This document shows positions 12,701 to 26,890 of a DNA stretch of 64,000 bases, piece after piece. How positions within the stretch are numbered: position 1 is the stretch's first letter; each line of letters begins with the position of its first letter. Location of the stretch: contig NC_056755.1 of the NCBI RefSeq assembly GCF_018687715.1, positions 14,214,001-14,278,000 of the forward strand, written 5' to 3'. Position numbers and translations under genes: made by a program. Below the pieces are notes generated by a model. That model searched no databases and was not told where the DNA came from. It saw nothing but the letters and a program-made list of their open reading frames with translations. The stretch comes from Carya illinoinensis. Its lineage: Eukaryota; Streptophyta; Magnoliopsida; Fagales; Juglandaceae.

Positions 12701-14104
12701 ATGCAAATGGGTCTATAAAGCTAAACTAAAATCAGATGGGACACTTGAGAGATATAAGGCACGGTTGGTTGCCAAAGGGTATACACAACAAGAAGGAGTA
12801 GATTACTTTGATACTTTTTGTCCAGTTGCCAAAATGGTTACTGTTAAATGCCTTCTTGCTATAGCAACTGCTAAAGGTTGGCCTCTAATTCAATTAGATG
12901 TCAACAATGCTTTTCTTCATGGAGATTTAATGGATGAAGTTTATATGTCTCTTCCTCCTAGTTTTGGGGATAAAAATGATGCACGGGTTTGTAGACTAAA
13001 CAAATCCTTGTATGGTTTAAAACAAGCTTCAAGACAATGGTTTGCTAAGTTTTCATCTACCATTCTTGATCTTGGTTTTAAACAATCAAGAGCAGATTAT
13101 TCTTTGTTTACACGGCTTCAAGGAAATACTTTTATTGCTTTGTTAGTATATGTGGATGACATCCTCATTGCTGGCAATGATATGTCAGCTATCACCACTT
13201 TTCAAACATTTCTTGATCAACAATTCAAACTTAAGGACCTTGGGTCCTTGAAATATTTTTTGGGTTTGGAAGTTGCAAGAAATAGCTCTGGCATCTCTCT
13301 TTCTCAGAGGAAATATGCTTTAGAGATCTTATCAGACACTGGATTTTTTGGTTCTAAACCTGTCAAAACTCTAATGGAACAACACCTCAAGCTTTCTCGG
13401 GATGATGGTCCTCTTGTAGAAGATCCCGCTTCAATTAGGAGACTAGTGGGCAAATTACTTTATCTTACAATCACACGGCCAGATATAACCTTTGCAGTTC
13501 ATACTTTGAGTCAATACATGGATTCTCCTCGATTGCCTCATCTTCATGCTGCTCAAAGAGTCCTGCAATACCTTAAAAGTTCTCCTGGCCAGGCTTATTT
13601 TTTCCTGCACACTCCTCTCTTCACTTGACTGCCTTTGCTGACTCAGACTGGGCCGGTTGTCAAGACACTAGAAAATCTATTACAGGCTTTTGTATTTTCC
13701 TTGGCAAGTCTCTCATTTCCTGGAAATCCAAAAAGCAAAGTATTGTTTCAAGATCTTCAGCTGAATCTGAGTATAGAGCTATGGCCAACACAGTTTGTGA
13801 AGTCGTGTGGTTACTTTCTTTGCTTCAAGATCTACAAGTTCCCCATTCTAAAGCTGCTGCTCTCTATTGTGACAACAAGGCTGCCATTCACATTGCCAAT
13901 AATCCTATGTTTCATGAAAGAACAAAACATATAGAAATAGATTGTCACTTTGTACGTGACAAGGTTCAAGCAGATATTGTTAAGCTCTTTCATGTTTCTT
14001 CTCATCACCAATTGGCTGATTGTTTCACTAAACCTTTAGGCTACCCTCTGTTTTCCACATTGATCTCCAAGCTGGGCCTTCTTAACATCCATGCTCCAGC
14101 TTGA
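9763..14104 (+). pseudogene. Copia gag-pol polyprotein, four lesions
   Basis: The start ATG at 9763 opens a gag domain (YYLHNGDSPG near residue 23, then the gag core). A CCHC knuckle CSHCSVPRHTIDKC is at residues 264-277, and a protease DTGA motif is near residue 369. Then come the GAG-pre-integrase motif WHKRLGH (about 11278), the integrase core ([20 protein letters not shown]), reverse transcriptase with YVDD (about 13150) and RNase H ([27 protein letters not shown]), ending at 14104. The lesions are a TAG at 11125-11127, a TAA at 12588-12590, a one-base loss in a T run near 11920, and a one-base loss in a T run at 13598-13603. Both stops fit C-to-T change, as expected for methylated transposon DNA. 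Confidence 0.92.
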
Positions 14105-14112
14105 AGGGGGGG
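14103..14112 (+). promoter_or_regulatory. Polypurine tract
   Basis: GAAGGGGGGG immediately precedes the 3' LTR and overlaps the stop codon of the RNase H frame. It is the expected plus-strand priming site. Confidence 0.85.
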
Positions 14113-14312
14113 TATTAGAGATAGTATTATATTGTTTTTCTGTATTCTGTTATAGTGTTATAGGACTTTCTGTTAGATTATTTAAATTTTACTTTCCCGC
14201 CAGTTATCCACTTGCTGTAAATAGTATATAAGCTATACTATCATTTCATGTAAAAGATAATTCGAGAAATAAAATTCAGTGCTCTGCATATTTCTTGGCT
14301 TCACTCTTTACA
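14113..14312 (+). repeat. 3' LTR of the copia element
   Basis: The LTR is 200 bp with the same termini as the 5' LTR and three differences. It is followed by TTTTT (14313-14317), the right copy of the target duplication. Confidence 0.93.
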
Positions 14313-14368
14313 TTTTTACATGAATTCATGGAGACAGATCAATGCAGTACTACTGGATAAATTAAATG

Positions 14369-14370
<2 letters not shown>

Positions 14371-14447
<77 letters not shown>
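14371..14447. repeat. (CT)n microsatellite followed by (TA)n
   Basis: A pure CT run from about 14372 to 14430 is followed directly by a TA run. The homologous CT run in unit 1 is at 24674-24739. Confidence 0.95.
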
Positions 14448-14448
<1 letters not shown>

Positions 14449-14629
14449 AAAGTTAATTTTATTCTCAAGCCATTATTTATATAAAACACACCATCCACCT
14501 GACCTAAATAGAAAGATTTGATTTATAAAATTCGAATTTCAAAATTTCTCTTTTAAATCAAGTTACGTCATCATGTGGTGTAGAGGCCTTAGTATAAGTT
14601 TTAGCATGAATACTCTAAATATATAAATG

Positions 14630-14655
14630 AATATATATATATATATATATATATG
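14630..14655. repeat. (AT)n microsatellite
   Basis: An AT run sits inside block D. A shorter run occurs at the matching place in unit 1 (about 24922). Confidence 0.85.
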
Positions 14656-15739
14656 ATGGAGGCGATAAAAACTTAGACAAACATGCACTATGGGAATGTT
14701 TTGTGATGCCTATTATAATTGCTGCTTTGATACTAATTATAAAGCACTGACTATTTATTTGATACACGTTCTTGGTTTTTTGGGATTGCCTTGAGATCGA
14801 TCGAGAATAGTGATAATTGATAATGGAAACATATGTACATGCTGATGTTTGAATTTTGTAAAACCATATATATATGATTTTACAAAATTTAATCCAACTA
14901 AACTAGGGAATTAATTAAATTGAAAGTGTATAGACTGTAGTACCATGTGAAACAAAAATGTGTTGATTTTCATGCATTTGCCAAAAAAGTGAAATATTGT
15001 AAATCGGAGAATTGAAACCCGTAACTGTTTTTTTCTTTTTTCTTTTCCTAGAAATTTACTCAACAACTTCTCTGCCTTCTCTCTTCAATCCCTATCCAAT
15101 GAAGTAGCAGTGGTCGAGTCCACCACCATCGGCCTCCTCGTGCATCAATTTCGACCACTCTCTCATTCTCGTATTCATTTCAAGTATTCCTGGAATCTAT
15201 CTACTTTAAGCTCTGTCTGCCTCCATCGACTTGAGTTTCTTCTTCACCACCGTCAGCTGCCGACAACATGTTTTGATATTTTATAACCGACTTATTGTCC
15301 TTGCCTTGTAACACAAGCACAAAGTTGTTGCATGTATTGTTTGGTATGTTTTTCCCTGACTCAGAAAATCTGGTTGGTTTTGAAGAAATTATTTTGCTAT
15401 TCTTTCTTTGATTTTCTTTGTTGGGAAACTGTTATAATCCTTAAGGTTAAAACTTTATCAAATTAGTATTCAACAATCTTAGGACTTTTGGATCAATTGT
15501 TGGGTATTTAATAATTGATATCAGAGTAGGGAACAGGTCACGAGTTTAAGTCATGGAAGAGGTGACCTATAGGCTGAATTAAAATGCATTGATACTATAT
15601 ATGGACAATGTGTTAAGTCATTGAATACTAATAAAATTATTAATTTCTCTTTTGTTGAGGAATTGAACTCAATCGTCGAATGTGAAAATTATAAAATACA
15701 TTTATTAGACAGATCTGTATAACTATATATATATAATTA

Positions 15740-17015
15740 TGAATTGATAGTGAGCGGCACCTAGATGGCTCAGCCATAGAAGGCAAACGCAACGAAAGAA
15801 TGTTGAGAAGGACCAAACGTGATTTCATGGCAAAAGGATTTTTTTTTTTTTTTTTTTTTCTACGAACGTTGTTTGTAACATCAGGTAAGTATTTTCCACC
15901 AGCTTATGTCTTGGGAAAAAAACTTGTGAGAAATGGGCAAATTGGTTGTAGTTTAAACACTGACACTAACATATACAGTAACATAGAAGACATGGAAGGA
16001 TGAATCAACGTGGTTACGTGAGGCATGTGATTCCTAGGTGAGGAAGGGTATATTAAAAAGAAAGTGATTTGTCAAACCTTGGTTAGATGGTCATTGCCAA
16101 TTTCTGGTTAGAAGCCAATGATTCGGCCAAGTGTTGTTTCTATTAACATTCATGGACACAAAAATTGGCAGAGGCCTTATTTCTACATAACTCATACCAT
16201 ACTGTCAATTTTTTTTTTTAAATATTGCATAAGGTGCCAAACCTAAGTACCTAAAGCATAATGGGTATTGACCATTTTTTTTTTCATTTTTTTAATATAT
16301 TTTTTTATCATTTGAAAATATTTTTTAAAAATTAAAAAAATATATCAATACACTAACAGTCACTTTATTAACTATAAAGTAAAAAAAAAAAAATAGAATA
16401 AAATTAAAGAGCAGTTATTTGGAGAAGTACATTTGGGACGACGTACTATCATTTCTCTTTGTCGAAATGCTAGCGGTAGTGCTTCATGGGTCTGCTCAAG
16501 AGTGATCAACACACACTTTGAAAGCAGATCAGAAAATGACCCTCTTGGATTTGATTACAAAATAAATTTTGTACCATGATTTCCCCTGTATCCCCCAGAC
16601 AACACCCATTATTTTGATGTGATTTTTTTCGGTTGTTGATTATTAACAATATAAAAGAAGAGAGATAACAAAGACAAACACTAGATCTCCTGAAAAAATC
16701 TCAGATTGATATTACTTTGTTCCCGGTGAGAACTGTTGACGTATAAAATTAATAACGCTATATGATTGAGGATGACAAAATTTATAGTAGCAAATAGTAA
16801 TATTGTTATCAAATTTTAATATTATTTTGTTGGGTCCTATACCACAAATATTATAAGATAGAAACATGGAGAGTGTGACAGATCATAAGACAATGTTAAT
16901 TAACAAAGTCATTCTACAAATAATCAATTCATAAAATTCAGAGTATGTTTAGGAAGCCACCACATATATAATATATGACAATTTTTCATTTTATCTTCAA
17001 CTAGAAAATTTGCTC
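15740..17015. repeat. 3' flank of ACO copy 1 (duplicated)
   Basis: The segment is homologous to 43930-45050 downstream of ACO copy 2, with landmarks GACATGGAAGGATGAATCAA and AACACCCATTATTTTGATGT. The last 100 bp should include the 3' UTR of the minus-strand gene. A poly-T tract lies at 15840-15860. No separate gene is visible. Confidence 0.8.
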
Positions 17016-19308
<2,293 letters not shown>

Positions 19309-20213
19309 TATGGACCACTGATTGACATAATTAGCACATTTTTTTAAAAAAGAAATTATAACCTTTCAACAGCTTCTAATTAATCAATTAATTAATAGTG
19401 GGGATTGGGAAAAAAATAGGTAGGCCTACCTATATAGCCTATATTGGACATGAATGTCTTTGGTGAGGATTGATCATTTTCGTCCAAGTGATGAAAAGTC
19501 TTAAAAAAAAATATTAAAGGGCTTTTAGCTAAGCAACCAATTAAAGGGAATGAATCCCATTAATCTGATCATATAAAAGTTGCTCAAACTCCGAATTAAC
19601 TCACTCTTTTAACATATATTATATGCATGGTTCTCCATGACCCATGACTAGATCTTAGTGGGAGACAATTGGATATATACTTTAGTTAGGCTTCTCTTTC
19701 TCATTGATTTCACTCACTCTTATATTCTAACAATTTTGTAGATTACAAATTTTATATTTATATGACGTTTGATGACATATTTACATGAATTCGAGGAAAC
19801 TCAATGTATTGGATAAAATTAAGCTGAGCCACTGTACCTGGCCGTCGGCCTATTTGCCCAAACCCATAAGCTATTGGGTGGACTACCCGCTCACTAATAT
19901 CGAGTAAGTGGGCGAATCAAAATTTATAAAATATAAAAGCTAATATCGAGTAGGTAGGCGGATTACTCACTTGTTAATATTGAGATACTCGAGTTTGTTT
20001 GGCTGAGAGACCCACGACCATGGCTATCAGTCCCTACAACCTACGACCATGACTTGGTCGCGAGTCTTTGGACCCACGGCTAAGTAGTGACCATGGGTGG
20101 TGCTATGGGTCTTTAGAGCCGAGCCCAGCTTGATTGTGGGTTTTTGCAACCTAGGGCCAAGTCGTAACCATGAGTTTTTGCAATTGACAACCAAGCCATA
20201 GTAGCGAGTGTCC
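19309..20213. repeat. Block A, copy in unit 1
   Basis: This is homologous to 3664-5490 but without the 662-bp insertion, so it serves as the empty site. It ends at GTGTCCGTGAT, where an insertion shared with unit 2 starts. Confidence 0.8.
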
Positions 20214-20711
20214 GTGATTAGGGTTGTAAATGAACCAATCCATATGATTGCTCGCTTGATACTCGCTCAGTTAGACTCGAATCGAACTTGACTCGTGAAA
20301 AAAAAAAAAAAAAAAAAAGGCTCAATCATGAAAGTAGAAACCCGCTCGATTAGTAAATGACACATATTCAATTAAACTCAACTTGGCTCAGTTAAAGCTC
20401 GCTCAATCATGCTAACTTGACTCATTAGCTCGAATCGATTAAAGCTCATCCATTTATCATTGAATATATATAATTTATTTCTATATATTAGTATTCTTAC
20501 ACACATGTACACACACATATATGCTTCTATACATATTAAATTTAATAATAAAAGTGTAGTTAACTTTATGATTTATATGTAGTATGAAACCCAATTACTT
20601 ATGCCTAGCCATGTATACCTATATACTAAATATAGTTCATAGTTATATGTTAGTTAATTTTAAGTACTTAAGTGATTAATTATAGTATATATTTTATAAT
20701 GTGTATACGGC
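20214..20711. mobile_element. hAT-like AT-rich insertion, truncated
   Basis: TAGGGTTGTAAATGAACC opens a segment with repeated CTCGATT/CTCGACT words, as in plant hAT-type MITEs. Unit 2 carries a longer version from 51379, while unit 0 lacks it. The right end is not definable, and here the segment passes directly into block B. Confidence 0.4.
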
Positions 20712-21905
20712 CTATATATTAGATACGTGTTTCTTTCTAATCACGAAGTATGTGTTTGCAATTCCTTTGACGTCATGCCATTTTCTTCGTATAAGAAGCT
20801 GGAAGGAATCTATCCGGCTACGTACCTTGTGTTGTTGCCTGGAAACTTCGTCTGTCAATTTATTCTCATGACTTAATTTCTTTTCCCTTTTCCATGGTTG
20901 TTGACCCTTTTGCTGATCGGCGTCATCATGACGTTGGAAGTTTAAGATAACAACAATATTTGAGAAAGATGCAAATGTTGCATTATTAACGTACGTCATT
21001 AATTAATCAAGGTCAAAATTAGACTACCTTGTACAGTACTGGAGTTTCCCGATCATTATTTTTCATGTGTAATATATGCTCGTGACGGTGGCCACCCTAC
21101 TAAACTGGTTATTTTATTTTAAATATAGTGATGGAATATTATGTAAGTGTCGCATATTTTTATTGAAAAAAATTGAGATCTATGCGCTATCGTTATAAAA
21201 TTAATTCTTTTATGTGGATTTTACATTTACTTATTTTTTTAAAATGATTATACTATATTTGTAAACTTTATTATTGTAATTAAATATCATTTTTTTTTTA
21301 ATTTTAGCCTAAATTAAATTATCTAAAGTATATCACTTTACTTCCATCTTCATATATATTCAGTGGCCGGCATGCATACAACTGTTACAAATTTGGTGAT
21401 GGCTTTCAATTATCCACCTTTTTTATCAACAGTATGCGGCCCCATATTCAAGGATCACTCGATCTTACCTTTTTGTGCCATAAATTGCTTGTACGATTGG
21501 AATTCCATAAGGTTACGTACGTTTAGATCTCACGGAAAGCTTTTCACGGAATTCCAAATGAATTACCATGATTTCAAATCCAAGCTTTTCACGGAAAGCT
21601 AGCTCAAGATCTTGTTTGGCATTGGTGTAAATCCAAATCCAAAATTTAATATATCATCGAGACAGAAAATTTGGATTATAGACTTGTACAGTACTTCCCA
21701 TGAGGATTAATAAGATGGCCGGCATTGAACAGAAGCCTAAAAACTGTTAAGCACGCTAATTAATTGTATTTAATGTTCCACATGCAAAGTTACTGTAGCA
21801 GTGTTGAAAAGCATGCATGATCTCAAGCATCCGGATGAATTTCAATGTAAATCAAGCAATGCATGCATGATTTTCCATGACTGGATCTTAGTGGGAGATA
21901 GTTCA
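20712..21905. repeat. Block B, copy in unit 1
   Basis: This is homologous to 8130-9410 and 53310-54620. The short duplicated GGAAAGCTTTTCACGGAATT stretch near 21535-21600 is private to this copy. The CACTA element interrupts it after GAGATAGTTCA. Confidence 0.8.
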
Positions 21906-24019
21906 CACTACAACAAATACTGGTTTTTTCCGTGAAGCACTTTCGTGATTAAAACCATATGCTTTGTGGCAACCCTATTTTTTGTTACCATTTTCACTGG
22001 TGACACGTTGGTGGCATATAATTCATGGACAATATTACATTAACCACCAATACAATTAGTTGGTGGGAAAAACCCCTTTTAGTCACCAATTCAGGTGGTG
22101 TCAAAAACATCGGCCCTCTGTGGCAAACTTGATGAACAACTCAGCAGAAATGGTGAAAGATACCTCATTTCTCACCACACTCACAGTCCGTAATATTTCT
22201 TAGCCATTAGCGATCTGGTGGCAGTGTTAGTCGTATAAAGTTATTAACCACTCTAAGTGTTGTGAGTTCATAATTTCTGGGATGACCAGGTCTGGCACTT
22301 AGTTAATGTTATTAACCTCAATACTTGTCGTAATAAGTTATACGACACCGGATGTCATGGTTGGAACTAAATATTAGAGATGAGCAATGTGGTTGCAAAA
22401 ATTTATTAGGCAGTTGTCGTAGACGTGACAAAAATTAGTTTTACCTTTATACCGTCTAGTGGCAATTTGTATAATGTCCATGACTACTAATTCCCACAAA
22501 TTGTTCTGGTCTTGTGACAATACATGTTTTGCCATCATGTATAGGGTGACAATGTGAATGCCCCAGATGGATTTTTTGGTGGGGAAATCGGAATTTGCCA
22601 CCACAACTTCACGCGGCATTATCATGGTACAACTTCACGTCGACTTTAGCTACCATAAGTCGACGTGAGAAATCGAAGATATAGCATGATTCTGTTTGAT
22701 GGCCATTACTTAAAATATCATCGATAAATTAGAAATAACTGGTCTGGCATAGGACGGGTACATAATCGAAGCCCAAATTTAATATTTAACATCAATTGTT
22801 GGTAACTGGATGCATGCTTGTAGTTATTTAAAAACATGAAACAGATATGTTTCATATTGGAATGCAACGAGGAATCTTTTAAACGGGTACACTTAAAATG
22901 TTAATGCAAGGCTAGTAAGGACAACGCCCTCACCTATATTACACAAAAATAGATTAACATGGAGGAACCAATCCCCACACTCCAATATTTACATAAATAA
23001 TATATACAAATCTGTACATACATTGCTTCACAACAATCGGGGCTACCTAATCAGCAGAAATTCCAGAGCTAAATTAGGGATGATCCGTGGCACCTCCATC
23101 CATGTGTATTTATTGATGATAACAAATTGTGATACATGAATCAGATTTGCCACAACCATATCATAAGACAAGTAGAGATATCTTACACAGTATCTTCAAA
23201 GTCACCCCCAATGGTACACAATCATACCATTAATAGAGATAGAAGACGGAGGGAGAAGAATGTGAGGCTGACTGTGTCTATTTGACCCGAGAGAGGGGAT
23301 GCACCAGAAGAGGGCTTCCGCGTCGTGCAGTAGGCTAGGGCAGTTGCTGGGAACTTTCTTCTCACTCTGCTTCGATGCACGGGTTGGGGACGATTTTACC
23401 CACAGCGTGGGGAAGGACGCGACTATGGTGAGAGGCGGTGAGGTTGTAGGGCGAGTGCGATGTACGGTGACTGGCGAATGTTGGAGGGGAGGGGGGGGGG
23501 GGGGGGGGGCGCGGCGGTTGTGAAAGAAAGGAAAGGGGTGGGGAAGATAACATCGGGTAAAAAGGATAGACCCGGTATCGCGCGGGGTATAGCGGGATTA
23601 TTTGTTGTGGAATTAATTCCCTCAACATTAACTGATGGTATATTTCGTGGGATAAAGAATCAATATATTAGTGGCAAATATTAATTTACTCACGATTGCC
23701 ATCTACTGGGGCGGTATAATTTTTGCGATGGATAATATTTCATGGGAATAAATCTCATTCTCATGGGTACTAACTTTTAACCCACGACGAGGGAAAATTT
23801 CTGCAGATTTTAATTCCCATTAACACATAGTTGTGGGATCAAAACTATTTTCCGTGATTAAAACTCCTATTACCACTATACTGTTGTCACCAAAGGAATC
23901 TCATGGTAAAAGGCTGGTTTTGTTCCCATGCTTTGTTTTGGTGACAAATAGCCACTATAACACACGATGTTCTGTCATGGAAAAAGAACCCGTGACAAAA
24001 GCTACTATTTGTTGTAGTG
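21906..24019 (+). mobile_element. Non-autonomous CACTA transposon, 2.1 kb
   Basis: The element starts CACTACAACAAATA and ends TATTTGTTGTAGTG, a perfect 14-bp inverted repeat with the CACTA signature. TCA at 21903-21905 and 24020-24022 is the 3-bp target duplication, and the uninterrupted sequence is seen in unit 0 near 9400. The ends carry repeated words such as GGTGGCA, TGGTGAC and ACCACC on both strands. There is no transposase. The interior has a GC-rich island (about 23280-23600) with a run of 19 G. Mobilisation would need enzymes supplied by another element. Confidence 0.92.
23280..23600. other. GC-rich island inside the CACTA element
   Basis: The base composition is sharply higher in G+C than the rest of the window, with CpG-rich words such as GCGCGGGG, and a 19-base G run at 23491-23509. 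The frames on both strands are low-complexity (poly-Gly or poly-Pro). It may be a captured piece of host 5' gene sequence, but I recognise no protein. Confidence 0.45.
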
Positions 24020-24205
24020 TCAATATATAAGTTAATTAGGCTTCTCTCTCGCATTCATCTCAGCTAATCATGCACTATTATATTCTAACAATTAATTTCT
24101 TTATTATAATTTTTAATCTATGATCTGAAGTTTGATGGCATTTTTACATGAATTCGTGGAAACTAATCAATGAAGTACTACTGGATATATAAATTAAATG
24201 ACCCT

Positions 24206-24667
24206 CACTATAAGATATTGGGTTTCTTGAGACAAATCATTTGTCTCAAAAAATTCAATTTTTATCTCTATTTTGTCTTGAAAAGTCTGTCTCAAAAGGT
24301 TTTTGGAGATGAAATTGGGCAGAACCAGTTGAAACCATTCAAACAAGATTTTTTTTTTTTTTAGACAAATCATTTTCATCTCTAAAATCCATTCGAATGG
24401 AACCATATCAGTTCGAACTAACACATACCGTTTGAACTATAAGAAATTTTGATTTGAACTTATGACCATATTTGATACTGTTCAAACGGACTGAGTGTTC
24501 AAACAAATTTTTTGTGTTTGAACTAATAAGTTTTTCAAATGACTTGTGTTCAAACATAAATTCTGTTCGTTTGAACATACTTTATTTTTGGAAATTCTAT
24601 CCATTCGAATGTGTTTTTGCATATTAATGTTATTTGAACAAATATTTTATCGTTTGAACGACCTTAT
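24206..24667 (+). mobile_element. CACTA-like insertion, right end lost
   Basis: Unit 0 reads ATGACCCTCTCTCT, while here CACTATAAGATATTGGG is inserted after ATGACCCT and the segment ends ...CCTTAT before GACCTCTCT. About twelve GTTTGAAC/GTTCAAAC/ATTCGAAT words fill 24390-24665, similar to the array in the relic at 6700-7060. No coding sequence is present. Confidence 0.45.
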
Positions 24668-24668
24668 G

Positions 24669-24673
<5 letters not shown>

Positions 24674-24739
<66 letters not shown>
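24674..24739. repeat. (CT)n microsatellite
   Basis: This is a long pure CT run, homologous to 14372-14430. Confidence 0.95.
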
Positions 24740-24743
<4 letters not shown>

Positions 24744-25647
24744 GAGTTAATTCTATCTTCGAGCTGGTATGCAAAATACACCATCCACATCACTTAAATA
24801 AAAAAATTTGATTTATAAAATTCAAATTTTAAAGTTTATGTTCTAAATCAAATTATGTCATGTGATGTGGAGATCTCAGTATAAGTTATAACATGAATAC
24901 TCTATATATATAGATATAGAAGAATATATATATATATATATGATGGAGGCGATAAAAACTTAGACAAACATGCACTATGGGAATGTTTTGTGATGCCTCG
25001 TATAAATGCTTCTTCGATGCTAATTATAAGGCGCTGACTATTTATTTGATATACATTTTGAGTTTTTGTGATTGCCTTGAGATTGAATTAGGATAGTGAT
25101 AATTGATAATGGAAACGTATGTACATGCTGATGTTTGAATTTTGAAACCATATATATTTTACATATATATATGTGTTGATTTTCATGTGTTTGCCAAAAA
25201 AGTGAAATATTGAAAATCAGAGAACTGACATGTAACTACTTTTCTTTCCTAAAATTAACTCAAAATTTTCTCTGCTTTCTCTCTTCAATTCTTGTCTGAC
25301 AGAGTAGTAGTGGTCGAGTCCACCACTGTCTACCTCTTCCACTACCATTGGCTTCCTTGTGCATCAACTTTGACCACTCTCTTATTGTCGTGTTCATTTT
25401 GAGTATTCCTAAAATTTATCTACTTCAAGCTTTGTCTGCCTCCGTCAACTAGTTGAGTTTCTCCTCCACCATTGTCAGCCGCTGACTAGATGTTTTGATA
25501 TTTTATAACTGACTTATCATCCTTGCCTTGTAACCTGGGCACAAAGTTGCAATGTTGTTTGGTATGTTTTTCCCTGACTCGAAAATCGGGTTGGTTCTGA
25601 AGAAATATTTTTTGCTATTGTTTCTTCTATTTTCTTTGTTGGGTATC

Positions 25648-26017
25648 TGTTATGATCCTGAGGGTTAAAAACTTGACCAAAATAGTATCCAACAGTCTTA
25701 GGGCTTTTGGATCAATTGTTGGGCCTTTAACAAATGGTATTAGAGTGGGGACTACGTCACAAAGGGGGTAACCTATAGATTGGATTAAAATGCCTTGGTA
25801 TTGTGTATGAGCGTGGTGTTAAGTCATTGAATATTGATAGATTAGTGAAACTGTCAAAAGGGAAAAAGCTACCACCAGGTCAGTGTCAATAGAGTGGGTA
25901 GCCTTGGACATCGGATTTGGGAGCTTGGTGGAAGGTTATGAGCCTGAGAGTTGAAAACATAACCAAATTAGTATCCTACAGTCCTGGAGTTTTTGGATCA
26001 ATGGTTGAGTCTTTAAC
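25648..26017 (+). mobile_element. TRIM-like element
   Basis: Two related short repeats lie in direct orientation: 25648-25732 (TGTTATGATCC to TTTAACA) and about 25935-26017 (TTATGAGCCTGAG to TTTAAC). The first is followed after two bases by TGGTATTAGAG, like a primer-binding site. The second is preceded by the purine-rich GGTGGAAGG. Small size, TG...CA ends, primer site and purine tract are the hallmarks of terminal-repeat retrotransposons in miniature. Unit 0 has one matching repeat near 15430-15515. Confidence 0.5.
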
Positions 26018-26239
26018 TGTATCTAAGAATCTTATTAAAAAGTGTTTAGATGGGTTATCCAACAATCTTTTTTTTTGCTATACAGCCTTGTAACACAAAG
26101 GGCTCAAATGGGTCTTGCGCTGAGGAAGGGGGAAAGGGATAGACGTTGGTCTATGTTTTCCCCCTTTCCACTTTGTCGATTCCCTCTTTTCCACTTAGTA
26201 AAATTATGTGCTTCCATTGTTTTAGCTATGTAGGGCATT
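26018..26239. other. Unassigned sequence
   Basis: A short frame from 26042 encodes 63 residues with no recognisable features. I see no gene. Confidence 0.4.
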
Positions 26240-26890
26240 CGCGGGCAGTCCTCCAAATGGGGGCTGCTAACATAAGTTCTCATTTATGTTATTGCTTCTA
26301 ACCTTCTCACTCACCATTGATATATTAGTAGCTAGCGTTATCCATAATTTGAAATTAATTATCCAAGGATTCAATATCGCTAAAAAACATGTGGTACTCT
26401 TATTTAAGAGATGCATATTAGAACATTAATAAAATGATTAATAGTCATTTATTTTTATCAATTTAAATTTTAAAGATAAGTGATAATTCTTATACATTTT
26501 TCAAAATGCGTACTTGTAAATTAAGATCAGTTCGTCCCTCCTAGAATAACTTAAATTTTATATTTAACATCTCCATACCTCATCAATTTATTTGTAAATG
26601 TTACGTATCTTTTACTTTGACCACTCAAAAAAGGAAAATGGTGATTTTTATAAGTGCGTCTTTTATTGTGGTAAAATACATGCGTATGCATGCATAAAAT
26701 GAGTACAAGCTGATATTGTTATACGCACACTAAGAGGTACCTTTTAGGGTTGGTATCTTACGTAAATTTGGCACATGGACATACATTTCTAATTTAGGAT
26801 TTGTTAATTTTTCATGAGTTTGAGCTTTGAAGTGGTTATTAAATTCATCACATGGCGAATTATATAATGAACGATATATACAAACCCCAA
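26240..26890. repeat. Displaced fragment of block B
   Basis: This is homologous to 7540-8060 in unit 0 (shared GATAATTCTTATA, AAATGGTGAT, TTTTAGGGTTGGTATC and ATGGACA words), but it is placed after block E instead of before block B. It is more diverged than the other blocks. Confidence 0.6.

Larger units (their letters stand above)
9525..14312 (+). mobile_element. Complete Ty1-copia retrotransposon, coding-defective
   Basis: The element has two 200-bp LTRs, a primer-binding site, a gag-pol region in copia order (gag, protease, integrase, reverse transcriptase, RNase H), a polypurine tract and a 5-bp target duplication, and is 4788 bp long. The LTRs differ at three sites that I can see, which implies a fairly recent insertion. 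Both LTRs start with TA rather than the usual TG. The coding region has two in-frame stops and two single-base frameshifts in T runs, so this copy cannot be autonomous as it stands. Confidence 0.93.
14318..15640. repeat. Blocks C, D and E of unit 0
   Basis: The segment matches 24149-25860 in unit 1. Block C resumes the interrupted ACATGAATTC flank. Block D has GATGGAGGCGATAAAAACTT and GGAATGTTTTGTGATGCC. Block E (15060 on) has GTGGTCGAGTCCACCACC and ends in a short segment that resembles a TRIM LTR followed by TGATATCAGAGTAGG, like a primer-binding site. Microsatellites lie inside. No reading frame is convincing. Confidence 0.75.
24023..25647. repeat. Blocks C and D with start of E, copy in unit 1
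   Basis: This is homologous to 14318-15435, with the intact GATGGCATTTTTACATGAATTC site at about 24136 that is broken by copia in unit 0. It is interrupted at 24206-24667 by a CACTA-like piece. Confidence 0.75.

Noticed and set aside
20214..20711. Complete hAT MITE
   Set aside because: The left end is plausible, but no right terminus or 8-bp duplication could be matched, so I list it only as a low-confidence insertion.
23362..23628. Proline-rich and glycine-rich frames on both strands of the CACTA interior
   Set aside because: They are created by the G run and GC-rich words. No conserved motif, and overlapping frames on both strands are equally open.
24546..24797. Leu/Ser-repeat frame across the CT microsatellite
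   Set aside because: It is an artefact of (CT)n translation.
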